DNA of 35,415 nucleotides from assembly GCA_041485125.1 (NCBI GenBank), contig JBGPIT010000009.1, positions 1 to 35,415 of the forward strand. Reading direction: 5' to 3'. Of the stretch, positions 22,146-29,593 are shown piece after piece. This stretch comes from JBGPIT01 sp041485125. GTDB lineage: Bacteria; Desulfobacterota; Binatia; UTPRO1. Each line of letters opens with the position of its first letter. Positions within the stretch are counted from its first letter, which is position 1. Below the pieces are notes generated by a model, which saw only the letters and a list, made by a program, of their open reading frames with translations, was not told the DNA's origin and did not search any database. Both the position numbers and the translations under genes were made by a program.

Positions 22146-24962
22146 ATGAAGAGCGAGGACGCCCCCGACTTCAAGGCCACGCTGAATCTCCCCACGACGT
22201 CGTTCCCGATGCGCGGCAACCTGCCGGCACGCGAGCCGGAGATCCTCGCCCGTTGGGAACGTGAGCACGTCTACGAGCGCGGCCTGCAGGTCCGCGCCGA
22301 TCGGCCGGCCTACGTTCTCCACGACGGACCGCCGTACGCGAACGGCCACATCCACCTCGGCCACGCGCTCAACAAGGTGATCAAGGACATCATCTGCAAG
22401 TACAAAGGCATGGCGGGCTTCTACGCGCCGTACGTGCCGGGCTGGGACTGCCACGGCCTTCCGATCGAGCACGAGGTCGAGAAGAAGCTCGGACGCGAGA
22501 AGAAGGCGAGCCTCGGCAAGGTCGAGGTGCGGCGTCTCTGCCGCGAGTACGCGATGCGTTTTGTCGACGTGCAGCGCGAGGAGTTCAAGCGCCTCGGCGT
22601 GATCGGCGATTGGGAGCGGCCCTACCTCACCACCGACTTGTCGTACGAGGCGACGGAGCTCCGCGTCCTCGCCCAGCTCGTCGCGGCGGGCCAGCTCTAC
22701 CGCGGCAAGAAGCCGGTGCACTGGTGCGCGTCCTGCCGCACGGCCCTCGCCGAGGCGGAGGTCGAGTACCGCGACGTCACCTCCGAGTCGATTTACGTCG
22801 CGTTCGCGTTGCGCGATCCGTTGCCGAAGGCGCTCGCGGCCGTGGGCAAGCCGATCGCGGCGGTGATCTGGACGACCACGCCCTGGACCTTGCCGGCGAA
22901 CCTCGCGATCGCGTTGCATCCCGAGATCGAGTACGCGGCCGTCTCGGGCGACGACGACGGCGCATGGCTCGTCGCCAAGGCGCTGGTGCCGCGGCTCGAG
23001 ACGCTCCTCGGTCGCGAGCTGCCGATCCTCGCCACGATTGGTGGGCGCGACCTCGAGGGCACGTGCGCGCGCCACCCCTGGATCGAGAAGGACGTGCCGA
23101 TCATTCTCGGCGAGCACGTGACGCTCGAAGCCGGCACCGGTCTCGTCCACACCGCGCCCGGCCACGGGCAGGAGGACTACGACGTCGGCCAGCGCTACGG
23201 TCTCGACGTCTACGCGCCGGTCGACGACGTCGGGCGCTTCACGCGCGACGTCGAGCACTTCGCCGGCATGCGTGTGTTCGACGCCGACGCGAAGATCATA
23301 GAGCACCTGCGCGCGGCCGGAAGGTTGGTCGCGTCGCAGCCGCTGACGCACGCGTACCCGCACTGCTGGCGCTGTCACAAGGCGATCATCTTCCGCGCGA
23401 CCGAGCAGTGGTTCGTCTCGATGGAGGCGAACGGCTTGCGCGAGCGGGCGCTCGCCGCGATCGACGCCGCGCAGTGGATTCCCGCCTGGGGACGCGAGCG
23501 CATCCGCGGCATGACCGCCAACCGTCCCGACTGGTGCATCTCGCGCCAGCGCGCCTGGGGCGTGCCGATCGTCGCGCTGAAGTGTGAGAAGTGCGGGACG
23601 GCGGAGACCAGCCCCGAGCTGCTCGAGTTCGTCGCCGACATCTTCGCGCGCGAGGGATCGGACGCGTGGTTCACGCGGCCGGTCAGTGATCTCGTCCCGC
23701 CCGGCTCCGCGTGCAAGGCCTGCGGCGGCGGAGCGTTCGAGAAGGAGGAGGACATCCTCGACGTCTGGTTCGACTCCGGCTCGAGCTTCGCCGCGGTCGT
23801 CGAGCCGCGGCCCGACCTGCGCGGCCATGCCCATCTCTACTGCGAGGGCAGCGACCAGCACCGCGGCTGGTTCCAGGCGGCGCTCATGCTCGGCGTCGCC
23901 ACGCGCGGCCGCGCGCCCTTCGACGCCGCGCTGACGCACGGCTTCATCCTCGACGAGGACGCTCGGAAGATGTCGAAGTCGGTCGGCAACGTCGTGGCGC
24001 CGCTGGAGATCGTGCAGAAGCACGGCGCCGACATCCTGCGCCTCTGGGTCGCCGCCGAGGACTATCGCGACGACGTGCGGATCTCGCGCGAGATCCTCGA
24101 GCGCGGCGTCGAGGCGTATCGCCGCATCCGCAACACCGCGCGCTTCCTGATCGGCAACCTCGCCGACTTCGATCCGCGTCGCGACGCGGTTCCACCCGCG
24201 CAGCTCCTGGAGCTCGACCGCTTCATCCTCGATCGCCTGCAGGGCCTGGTCGAGCGCTGCCGCCGCGCCTACGACGCGTTCGAATTCCACGCCGTCTACC
24301 ACGCGCTCAACAACTTCTGCAGCGTCGATCTCTCGGCGCTCTACCTCGACATCGTGAAGGACCGCCTCTACTGCGAGGGCGCGACGTCGCCGGAGCGGCG
24401 CTCGGCGCAGACCGCGCTCTACCGCATCCTCGACGCCTTGGTGCGCGTGATGGCGCCGATCCTGTCGTTCACCGCCGAGGAGATCTGGGGCTACCTGCCG
24501 CCCGACGCCGATCGTCCCGCGAGCGTCCTGCTCGCCGATTTCCCCGCCGTCGATCCGATGCTGCGCGACACCCGCCTGGCGGCCGAATGGGACCGTGTGC
24601 TCGAGGTGCGCGCCGCGGTGACGAAGGCGCTCGAGACGCTCCGCAAGCAGGGCACGATCGGCCATTCGCTCGAGGCCGAGGTCGCGATTGCGACCAACGG
24701 CAGTCTCGGCGAGCTGCTCGCGGCGCGACGAGGCTTGCTCTCCGACGTCTTCATCGTGTCGCAGGTCGAGCTGCGGCCGCCGGGCTCGCTCGCCGCGGCC
24801 GATGCAACGGGCGATGTCGCGGTCGAGGTGAAGCGCGCCGGCGGCGTCAAATGTGCGCGCTGCTGGAACTACCGCGGCGACGTCGGATCGAACGAGCGCT
24901 TCCCTCTCCTGTGTGGGCGGTGTGCCGGCGTCCTCGACGCGGCGCCGCGGGCCGTATCGTGA
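22146..24962 (+). CDS. ileS: Isoleucyl-tRNA synthetase
   Basis: 938 residues, class I synthetase of the bacterial IleS1 type. The N-terminal DFKATLNLPTTSFPMRG is the IleRS entry sequence. The HIGH-type site is GHIHLGH (67-73). The editing domain includes TTPWTLPANLAI and GTGLVHTAPGHGQEDY. KMSKS lies at 608-612 (RKMSKSVGN). The C-terminal zinc finger is C903-x2-C906 with C923-x2-C926. All are intact. It charges tRNA-Ile in the cytoplasm. The start at ATG 22146 fits the E. coli N-terminus. Its stop TGA overlaps the lspA start (GTGA), the common ileS-lspA arrangement. A 952-residue open frame on the opposite strand is only a shadow of this gene. Confidence 0.98.
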   Translation: MKSEDAPDFKATLNLPTTSFPMRGNLPAREPEILARWEREHVYERGLQVRADRPAYVLHDGPPYANGHIHLGHALNKVIKDIICKYKGMAGFYAPYVPGWDCHGLPIEHEVEKKLGREKKASLGKVEVRRLCREYAMRFVDVQREEFKRLGVIGDWERPYLTTDLSYEATELRVLAQLVAAGQLYRGKKPVHWCASCRTALAEAEVEYRDVTSESIYVAFALRDPLPKALAAVGKPIAAVIWTTTPWTLPANLAIALHPEIEYAAVSGDDDGAWLVAKALVPRLETLLGRELPILATIGGRDLEGTCARHPWIEKDVPIILGEHVTLEAGTGLVHTAPGHGQEDYDVGQRYGLDVYAPVDDVGRFTRDVEHFAGMRVFDADAKIIEHLRAAGRLVASQPLTHAYPHCWRCHKAIIFRATEQWFVSMEANGLRERALAAIDAAQWIPAWGRERIRGMTANRPDWCISRQRAWGVPIVALKCEKCGTAETSPELLEFVADIFAREGSDAWFTRPVSDLVPPGSACKACGGGAFEKEEDILDVWFDSGSSFAAVVEPRPDLRGHAHLYCEGSDQHRGWFQAALMLGVATRGRAPFDAALTHGFILDEDARKMSKSVGNVVAPLEIVQKHGADILRLWVAAEDYRDDVRISREILERGVEAYRRIRNTARFLIGNLADFDPRRDAVPPAQLLELDRFILDRLQGLVERCRRAYDAFEFHAVYHALNNFCSVDLSALYLDIVKDRLYCEGATSPERRSAQTALYRILDALVRVMAPILSFTAEEIWGYLPPDADRPASVLLADFPAVDPMLRDTRLAAEWDRVLEVRAAVTKALETLRKQGTIGHSLEAEVAIATNGSLGELLAARRGLLSDVFIVSQVELRPPGSLAAADATGDVAVEVKRAGGVKCARCWNYRGDVGSNERFPLLCGRCAGVLDAAPRAVS

Positions 24963-25456
24963 TCGCGAAGTGGGGGCTGGCGATCGGTGTCGCGCTCGTC
25001 GTCATCGTCCTCGACCAGCTCACCAAAGCCGCCGTTGCCACGCGCATGGCGCTGCACCAGTCGATCTCGATCATCGATGGCTTCTTCGCGCTGACCTACG
25101 TGCGCAACACCGGCGCCGCCTTCGGCTTTCTCGCCGGGCGCATGGAAGATCTGCGGGTGCCCTTCTTCCTCGTCGTCTCGGCGGGTGCCGTGGCCGTGCT
25201 GGTGTGGTTCATCCGTGGCATCGCGCCCGAGCGGCGCTGGATGGTCGTGGCGTGCGGCGCGGTCCTGGGGGGGGCGATCGGCAACATGATCGATCGGGTC
25301 GCGTTCGGCGAAGTCATCGACTTCCTGGACGTGTACGTCGGCGCGTACCATTGGCCGACGTTCAACGTCGCGGACTCGGCGATCACGGTCGGCGTGATTC
25401 TGCTCACGCTCGACTCGCTCCGGCAGCCTGCGGTCGCGCGGTCGACGTCGCAGTGA
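24959..25456 (+). CDS. lspA: Prolipoprotein signal peptidase (signal peptidase II)
   Basis: 165 residues with four membrane helices. It removes the signal peptide of diacylglyceryl-prolipoproteins at the inner membrane. Catalytic Asp residues lie in GGAIGNMIDRVAFGEVIDFLDV and FNVADSAITVG; FALTYVRNTGAAFGFL and LDQLTKAAV are further family motifs. The GTG start at 24959 overlaps the ileS stop by four bases, indicating translational coupling. No downstream gene follows on this strand; the next element is a very long hairpin 12 bases after the stop. Confidence 0.96.
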   Translation: MIAKWGLAIGVALVVIVLDQLTKAAVATRMALHQSISIIDGFFALTYVRNTGAAFGFLAGRMEDLRVPFFLVVSAGAVAVLVWFIRGIAPERRWMVVACGAVLGGAIGNMIDRVAFGEVIDFLDVYVGAYHWPTFNVADSAITVGVILLTLDSLRQPAVARSTSQ

Positions 25457-25467
25457 CGAAGACGGTC

Positions 25468-25580
25468 GAGTCGTAGGGCCGGTGCGCCGCGGGCGGGGTC
25501 ATGCCATTCCCGCGCCGGCGGAAACGGCGCGGGAACGGCACGACCCCGCCCGCCGCGCTTTCGCCGACGCCCGACGAATC
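25468..25580. repeat. Very long inverted repeat (hairpin) between lspA and glnA
   Basis: The inner arms 25484-25517 and 25525-25558 are 34 bases each, match with only three mismatches, and enclose a 7-base loop. The pairing continues imperfectly outward: 25468-25482 pairs with about 25564-25580, adding roughly a dozen pairs. Two of the inner mismatches are A opposite C on the plus strand, which become G-U wobble pairs if the minus strand is transcribed. No gene or T-run accompanies it. Confidence 0.7.
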
Positions 25581-25617
25581 TTGTCGCTTCGTCGCTTCGC
25601 GACTCGCTGGCGTCGGC
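25563..25617. repeat. Second, mutually exclusive inverted repeat
   Basis: GCCGACGCC (25563-25571) and GGCGTCGGC (25609-25617) form a perfect 9-bp stem. Inside it, CGACGAA (25572-25578) pairs with TTCGTCG (25588-25594). The left arm overlaps the outer flank of the larger hairpin, so both cannot form fully at once. Confidence 0.5.
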
Positions 25618-25647
25618 AGAGAGCGTCAGAGAGGCTTGCGCCGGTCA

Positions 25648-25685
25648 CAAACAAAAAGGGCGAGCCCGGTGATGGGCTCGCCCTT
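25648..25685 (-). terminator. Rho-independent terminator of glnA
   Basis: A perfect 12-bp stem (25656-25667 with 25674-25685, loop 25668-25673), read on the minus strand, is followed directly by TTTTTGTTTGT. This is a textbook intrinsic terminator 30 bases after the glnA stop. Confidence 0.9.
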
Positions 25686-25714
25686 CTGGCTACGCGGGAT
25701 CCGTGAGCAGTGAG

Positions 25715-27130
25715 TTAGGCGTCGTAGTAGAGCGCGAACTCGTAGGGGTGCGGGCGCAGGCGGAGGGGGTCGATCTCCTTGGTGCGCTTGTACTCTAGCC
25801 AGGTTTCGATGACGTCCTCGGTGAAGACGTCGCCCTTGAGGAGGAACTCGTGATCCTTCTCTAGGGCGGCGAGGGCGTCGGGAAGCGAGCCCGGAACGGA
25901 TGGGACGTCCTTCAGCTCCTCGGGTGTGAGGGCGTAGATGTCCTTGTCGAGCGGATCGCCGGGGTTGAGGCGACGCTCGATCCCGTCGAGGCCCGCCATC
26001 AGCATGGCGGCGAAGGCGATGTAGCCGTTGCAGGACGGATCGGGGAAACGCACCTCGACGCGCTTCGCCTTCGGTGACGGCGAGTACATCGGGATGCGGC
26101 AGGCGGCGGAGCGGTTGCGCGAGGAGTACGCCAGGTTCACCGGCGCCTCGAAGCCCGGCACCAGACGGCGGTAGCTGTTGGCGGTGGGCGCGACGAAGGC
26201 GCAGAGCGCCGGCGCGTGCTTCAGGATGCCGGCGATGTAGTGCATGCCGAGCTCGCTGATGCCGCCGTAGCCGTCACCGGCGAAGAGCGGCTTCTCGCCC
26301 TTCCAGATCGACTGGTGGACGTGCATGCCGGAGCCGTTGTCGCCGAAGATCGGCTTCGGCATGAAGGTCGCGGTCTTGCCGTTGCGGCGGGCGACGTTCT
26401 TGACGCAGTATTTGTACCACATGAGGGCGTCGCCCATTTTCACGAGCGGCAAGAAGCGCAGGTCGATCTCGGCCTGACCGGAGGTCGCGACCTCGTGGTG
26501 ATGTTTCTCCACCCGCAAGCCGACGCGCTCCATCTCGAGGACCATCTCCGCCCGAATGTCCTGCTGAGAGTCCGTCGGCGCGACCGGGAAGTAGCCTTCC
26601 TTGTAGCGCGGCTTGTAGCCGAGGTTCGGACCTTCGTCTCTACCCGAGTTCCAGCGGCCTTCGGCGGAGTCGACATAGTAGTAGGACGAGTGCTCGTTCG
26701 TGTCGAAACGGACCTCGTCGAGGATGAAGAACTCGGGCTCGGGGCCGAAGTACGCGGTGTCGCCGACGCCCGTCGACTTGAGATACGCCTCGGCCTTGCG
26801 CGCGATGTTGCGCGGATCGCGCGAGTAATCTTCCTTCGTGATCGGATCGACGATGTTGCAGATCAACGACATGGTCGGGTGCGCCATGAATGGGTCCATC
26901 ACCGCCGTCGCGGGATCGGGCACGACCAGCATGTCGGACGCGTGGATTGGCTGCCATCCGCGGATGGACGAGCCGTCGAAGCCGAGACCTTCCTCGAAGA
27001 CCGCGTCCTCGAGCTCGCTGATCGGGGTGGTGAAGTGCTGCCAGGTGCCGAGGAAGTCGAGGAACTTGAAATCGACCGCCACCGCTTTCTGATCTTTGGC
27101 CAGCTTGATGGCGTCCTTCGCCGTGCTCAT
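25715..27130 (-). CDS. glnA: Glutamine synthetase type I
   Basis: 471 residues. Makes glutamine from glutamate, ammonia and ATP; dodecameric cytoplasmic enzyme. Motifs include FDGSSIRGW, YFGPEPEFFILD (metal-binding Glu), GQAEIDLRF, NGSGMHVHQS, the ATP/substrate segment PTANSYRRLVPGFEAP and RSAACRIP. Tyr399 in KDIYALTPEE is the adenylylation site of the GSI-beta type, so activity is expected to be tuned by GlnE. The ATG at 27130 has GGAGGG eight bases upstream. It lies downstream of glnB on the same strand and ends at a strong terminator. Confidence 0.98.
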   Translation of the reverse strand: MSTAKDAIKLAKDQKAVAVDFKFLDFLGTWQHFTTPISELEDAVFEEGLGFDGSSIRGWQPIHASDMLVVPDPATAVMDPFMAHPTMSLICNIVDPITKEDYSRDPRNIARKAEAYLKSTGVGDTAYFGPEPEFFILDEVRFDTNEHSSYYYVDSAEGRWNSGRDEGPNLGYKPRYKEGYFPVAPTDSQQDIRAEMVLEMERVGLRVEKHHHEVATSGQAEIDLRFLPLVKMGDALMWYKYCVKNVARRNGKTATFMPKPIFGDNGSGMHVHQSIWKGEKPLFAGDGYGGISELGMHYIAGILKHAPALCAFVAPTANSYRRLVPGFEAPVNLAYSSRNRSAACRIPMYSPSPKAKRVEVRFPDPSCNGYIAFAAMLMAGLDGIERRLNPGDPLDKDIYALTPEELKDVPSVPGSLPDALAALEKDHEFLLKGDVFTEDVIETWLEYKRTKEIDPLRLRPHPYEFALYYDA

Positions 27131-27170
27131 TCGTGTGCCCTCCTGTCGAGCAGTGATGATTGAGATGACT

Positions 27171-27197
27171 CGTGGCGCGTCGCGACGGCGCGCCACG
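27171..27197 (-). repeat. Hairpin between glnB and glnA
   Basis: CGTGGCGCG (27171-27179) and CGCGCCACG (27189-27197) form a perfect 9-bp stem with a 9-base loop in the 88-base gap between the two genes. No T-run follows on the minus strand. It may be an mRNA-processing or partial-termination site setting the glnB:glnA ratio. Confidence 0.45.
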
Positions 27198-27218
27198 ATG
27201 GCTGTGCGGTGCCGAGAC

Positions 27219-27557
27219 TCAAATCGCTTGGTCGCCGCGCTCGCCGGTCCGGATGCGGACGACCTCCTCGATCGACATGACGAAGATCTTCCCGTCGCCG
27301 ATGCGTCCGGTCTTCGCCGACTTTTCGATCGCGTCTACGACGTTCGCGACCATCTCGTCCTTGACGATGATCTCGAGCTTCACCTTGGGGAGAAAGTCGA
27401 CGACGTACTCGGCACCACGGTAGAGCTCGGTGTGGCCTTTCTGGCGCCCGAACCCCTTCACCTCGGTGACGGTGATGCCCTGGATCCCGATGGCGGATAG
27501 GGCTTCTTTTACCTCGTCCAACTTGAACGGCTTGATGATTGCGTCGACTTTTTTCAT
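27219..27557 (-). CDS. glnB: Nitrogen regulatory protein PII
   Basis: 112 residues, full-length PII. The N-terminus MKKVDAIIKPFKLDEVKEAL is canonical. The T-loop is intact with Tyr51 (GHTELYRGAEYVVDF), the uridylylation site. The C-terminal signature GRIGDGKIFVMSIEEVVRIRTGERGDQAI is complete. As a trimer it binds ATP/ADP and 2-oxoglutarate and controls GlnE, NtrB and AmtB-type targets. GGAGG lies five bases before the ATG. It is co-directional with glnA. Whether it is a GlnB or a GlnK cannot be told from sequence alone; a sigma-54 promoter argues for nitrogen-regulated expression. Confidence 0.97.
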   Translation of the reverse strand: MKKVDAIIKPFKLDEVKEALSAIGIQGITVTEVKGFGRQKGHTELYRGAEYVVDFLPKVKLEIIVKDEMVANVVDAIEKSAKTGRIGDGKIFVMSIEEVVRIRTGERGDQAI

Positions 27558-27827
27558 TGGCGCCTCCGCGGGCCGGCGGGAATTTCGGACCCTCTAAACC
27601 GCATTCGATGTGGGTTGTAAAGCTCAGGCATCAGATCGTAGCCCGCCTCTCCTTGCTGCGTGAGGTCGAGACCGGCGAGCTGGTCTTGCTCGAAAACATG
27701 CAGTTCCACCACTGCGTGGTCGTCGATCGCCGGTTTCGCCGCATCCTTGGCCGCCGCGTGCAGGGCAACCGTGAGAACGCCGGCTACCGCGGTGACCGAT
27801 GCGCTGACACGACGTCGGTGCGTTCAT
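27554..27827 (-). pseudogene. Small secreted-protein ORF upstream of glnB, interrupted by an apparent frameshift
   Basis: An ATG at 27827 with GGAG nine bases upstream opens a frame that soon loses coding character. One base over, a frame of clear protein character begins about five codons later: RRVSASVTAVAGVLTVALHAAA, a perfect Sec signal peptide. It continues KDAAKPAIDDHAVVELHVFEQ, a mature chain of about 65 residues to QGEAGYDLMPELYNPHRMRFRG, and ends in TGA overlapping the glnB start (ATGA). Removing one base near 27815-27820 would fuse Met-Asn-Ala to the signal peptide and give a 90-residue protein. It could be a broken gene, a sequencing indel, or a frameshifting site. I do not recognise the family. 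Its position between the sigma-54 promoter and glnB makes it part of the operon. Confidence 0.5.
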
Positions 27828-27921
27828 TCCTCGAGGCTCCAGGCAGCTACTGTTGGATTCCCCACTGCACGCGATTGGCGAGCTACACCGCAGCGGGGCG
27901 AGTGGATGAATCAGCCGGCGA

Positions 27922-27937
27922 AGCAAACGTAGTGCCG
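27922..27937 (-). promoter_or_regulatory. Sigma-54 (RpoN) promoter for the glnB-glnA operon
   Basis: On the minus strand, GGCAC (27932-27936), a 5-base gap and TTGCT (27922-27926) give the required GG-N10-GC spacing and match the -24/-12 consensus except for one flanking base. Transcription would start near 27911, about 84 bases before the small ORF and about 350 before glnB. Confidence 0.75.
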
Positions 27938-27981
27938 TAGAGGCGGCCGTCGGCCGCGTCGACAAAACGGCCCCTCGACGG

Positions 27982-27998
27982 TGCCCAAGGGATGGGCA
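27982..27998. promoter_or_regulatory. Palindrome in enhancer position upstream of the sigma-54 promoter
   Basis: TGCCCA (27982-27987), 5 bases, TGGGCA (27993-27998): a perfect 6-5-6 dyad with the geometry of NtrC boxes, centred about 80 bases before the predicted start. The sequence differs from the enteric TGCACC-N5-GGTGCA consensus. A second dyad, GCGGCC-GTC-GGCCGC, lies at 27943-27957 just before the -24 box. Confidence 0.5.
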
Positions 27999-28038
27999 AA
28001 GCGGGGCTGCTGCTGCTTAAAGCGTCACTGCCCGATTC

Positions 28039-28656
28039 TTACGCAACGCCGGAATCGGCGGTCGAGGTGCGACGCATGCCGACCCGCGCCTCGGTCCCGA
28101 AACGCAGCCGGCGGATGTTGTCGCGGTGTCGCACGATGATGAGCGTCGCGATCATCATCGCGACCACGACCGTCGTCCAATCGTAGTCGAGGATCGCGAG
28201 GACGAGGGGGGTCACGCCCGCGGCGACGATCGACGCGAGTGAGACGTAGCGGGAGATCGCCAGTGCCGCGGCGAAGGTCGGCAGCACGACCGTCATGGCG
28301 CCCGGCGCCAGTCCGCCTAGCACGCCGAGCGCCGTCCCAACCCCTTTGCCGCCCCGAAACTGCAAGAAGCACGAGTACAGATGCCCGAGAAACGCGGCGA
28401 GACCGGTGAGTGCGACGGCGGGGGCGCCGTAGCCGGCCTTCTTCGCGATCAAGACCGGGAGCAGGCCTTTGGCGGCGTCGCCCAGGAGAGTCAGGGCACC
28501 GGCCGTGACGCCGGCCGCGCGCGCCACGTTGGTCGCGCCGATGTTGCCGCTGCCGACGTCGCGAGGATCGACGCCGTGTCGCCGCGCTAGCAAAACTCCG
28601 GTCGGAACGGCGCCGCAGAGGTAGGCGAGCACGAGGAGGACGATTAGGGCGAGCAC
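28039..28656 (-). CDS. plsY: Glycerol-3-phosphate acyltransferase PlsY
   Basis: 205 residues, about five membrane helices. It transfers an acyl group from acyl-phosphate to glycerol-3-phosphate, the first step of phosphatidate synthesis at the inner membrane. All three active-site motifs are present: GSGNIGATNVAR, FRGGKGVGTALGV and RHRDNIRRLRFGTE. The GTG start at 28656 has GAGG nine bases upstream. The gene lies 90 bases downstream of tRNA-Pro and may be read from it or from the rpe end of the cluster. The 211 bases between its stop and the small ORF carry the glnB control region. Confidence 0.95.
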   Translation of the reverse strand: MLALIVLLVLAYLCGAVPTGVLLARRHGVDPRDVGSGNIGATNVARAAGVTAGALTLLGDAAKGLLPVLIAKKAGYGAPAVALTGLAAFLGHLYSCFLQFRGGKGVGTALGVLGGLAPGAMTVVLPTFAAALAISRYVSLASIVAAGVTPLVLAILDYDWTTVVVAMMIATLIIVRHRDNIRRLRFGTEARVGMRRTSTADSGVA

Positions 28657-28745
28657 GTCGAGGGACCTCGTCGGGGCAGCGGACGCACCGCGGCCGCGCG
28701 AACGCGACCGGTGCAGGAATGGAATCGGGCGGCGTGGGAAGAAAA

Positions 28746-28819
28746 TCGGGGTGACTGGATTTGAACCAGCGACTTCTGCGTCCCGAACGCAGCGCTCTGC
28801 CAGTCTGAGCTACACCCCG
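28746..28819 (-). tRNA. tRNA-Pro (anticodon CGG)
   Basis: The minus strand folds as a cloverleaf: acceptor CGGGGTG/CACCCCG, D-arm GCTC...GAGC, anticodon stem CTGCG/CGCAG with loop TTCGGGA (anticodon CGG, decoding CCG), and T-arm GCTGG/CCAGT with TTCAAAT. The discriminator base is A, as is usual for tRNA-Pro. The 3' CCA is not encoded (TTT follows). TATGTT on the minus strand, 17 bases upstream, could be a -10 box. It lies 47 bases after rpe, so it may also be processed from that transcript. Confidence 0.95.
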
Positions 28820-28866
28820 CTGGAGAAGATGTGCCTAACATACAGGGCTCGGTGGGGAAAGACGAA

Positions 28867-29550
28867 TCATCGGGCCGCCATTGCGTGGTCGATGGCGCCG
28901 CGCATGGCCGCGATCGCTCCTACGTAGTCGCTCGCACCGAAGATCGCGGTGCCGGCGACGATCACGTCGGCGCCGGCGGCGGCCGCCGCGCCGACGTTCT
29001 CGACCGTGATTCCGCCGTCGACCTCGATGAGCGTCGTACATCCCGCGGCGTCCCGCAGCCGTGCGGCGGTGCGCAACCGCTCGAGCGACGCCGGGATGAA
29101 GCGCTGACCGCCAAAGCCCGGATGGACGCTCATGACGAGCAACATGTCGAGCTGCGGCAGCACGGCGGCGACCGAGTCGATCGGCGTGTCCGGATTCACC
29201 GCCACGGCAGCGCGCGCGCCGAGATCGCTGATCTTTTGCAGCACCGGTTCGAGGGTCGGACAGGCCTCGCGATGGACCGACACCCAATCCGCGCCGGCAT
29301 CGATGAACGCCGGCACGTAGCGTTCCGGCTCCGCGATCATCAGATGCACGTCGAGCGGGACCGAGGCGGCACGACGGATCGCGCGTACCACGTCGGGGCC
29401 GATCGTGAGGTTCGGGACGAAGTGGCCGTCCATGACGTCGAGGTGCAGCCAGTCGGCGCCGGCGGCCTCGGCCGCCAGTACCTCGTCGGCGAGGCGGCCG
29501 AAATCAGCGGAAAGAACGGACGGCGCAATCGTACGACGGACGAACGGCAC
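28867..29550 (-). CDS. rpe: Ribulose-phosphate 3-epimerase
   Basis: 227 residues, TIM barrel. It interconverts ribulose-5-phosphate and xylulose-5-phosphate in the pentose phosphate pathway using a metal ion. Family motifs in order: IAPSVLSADFGRL, HLDVMDGHFVPNLTIGP (metal ligands and catalytic Asp), DVHLMIAEP, SVHPGFGGQ, LIEVDGGI and GTAIFG. The GTG at 29550 is the best start, directly before the conserved VRRTIAPS. It is the last protein gene of the priA-def-fmt-rsmB-rpe series, 43 bases after rsmB, and is followed by a tRNA gene. Confidence 0.96.
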   Translation of the reverse strand: MPFVRRTIAPSVLSADFGRLADEVLAAEAAGADWLHLDVMDGHFVPNLTIGPDVVRAIRRAASVPLDVHLMIAEPERYVPAFIDAGADWVSVHREACPTLEPVLQKISDLGARAAVAVNPDTPIDSVAAVLPQLDMLLVMSVHPGFGGQRFIPASLERLRTAARLRDAAGCTTLIEVDGGITVENVGAAAAAGADVIVAGTAIFGASDYVGAIAAMRGAIDHAMAAR

Positions 29551-29593
29551 TGCCGGGGCTATACGATGCGGTGACGCGCCGCTGCAACCTCGC

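Noticed and set aside
21807..24665. 952-codon open frame antisense to ileS
   Set aside because: High-GC shadow of a fully conserved synthetase gene; Arg/Asp/Glu-rich with no family motifs.
27539..27940. 133-codon plus-strand frame across the glnB upstream region
   Set aside because: It crosses the sigma-54 promoter and the better minus-strand small ORF, and has no recognisable motif or ribosome site.
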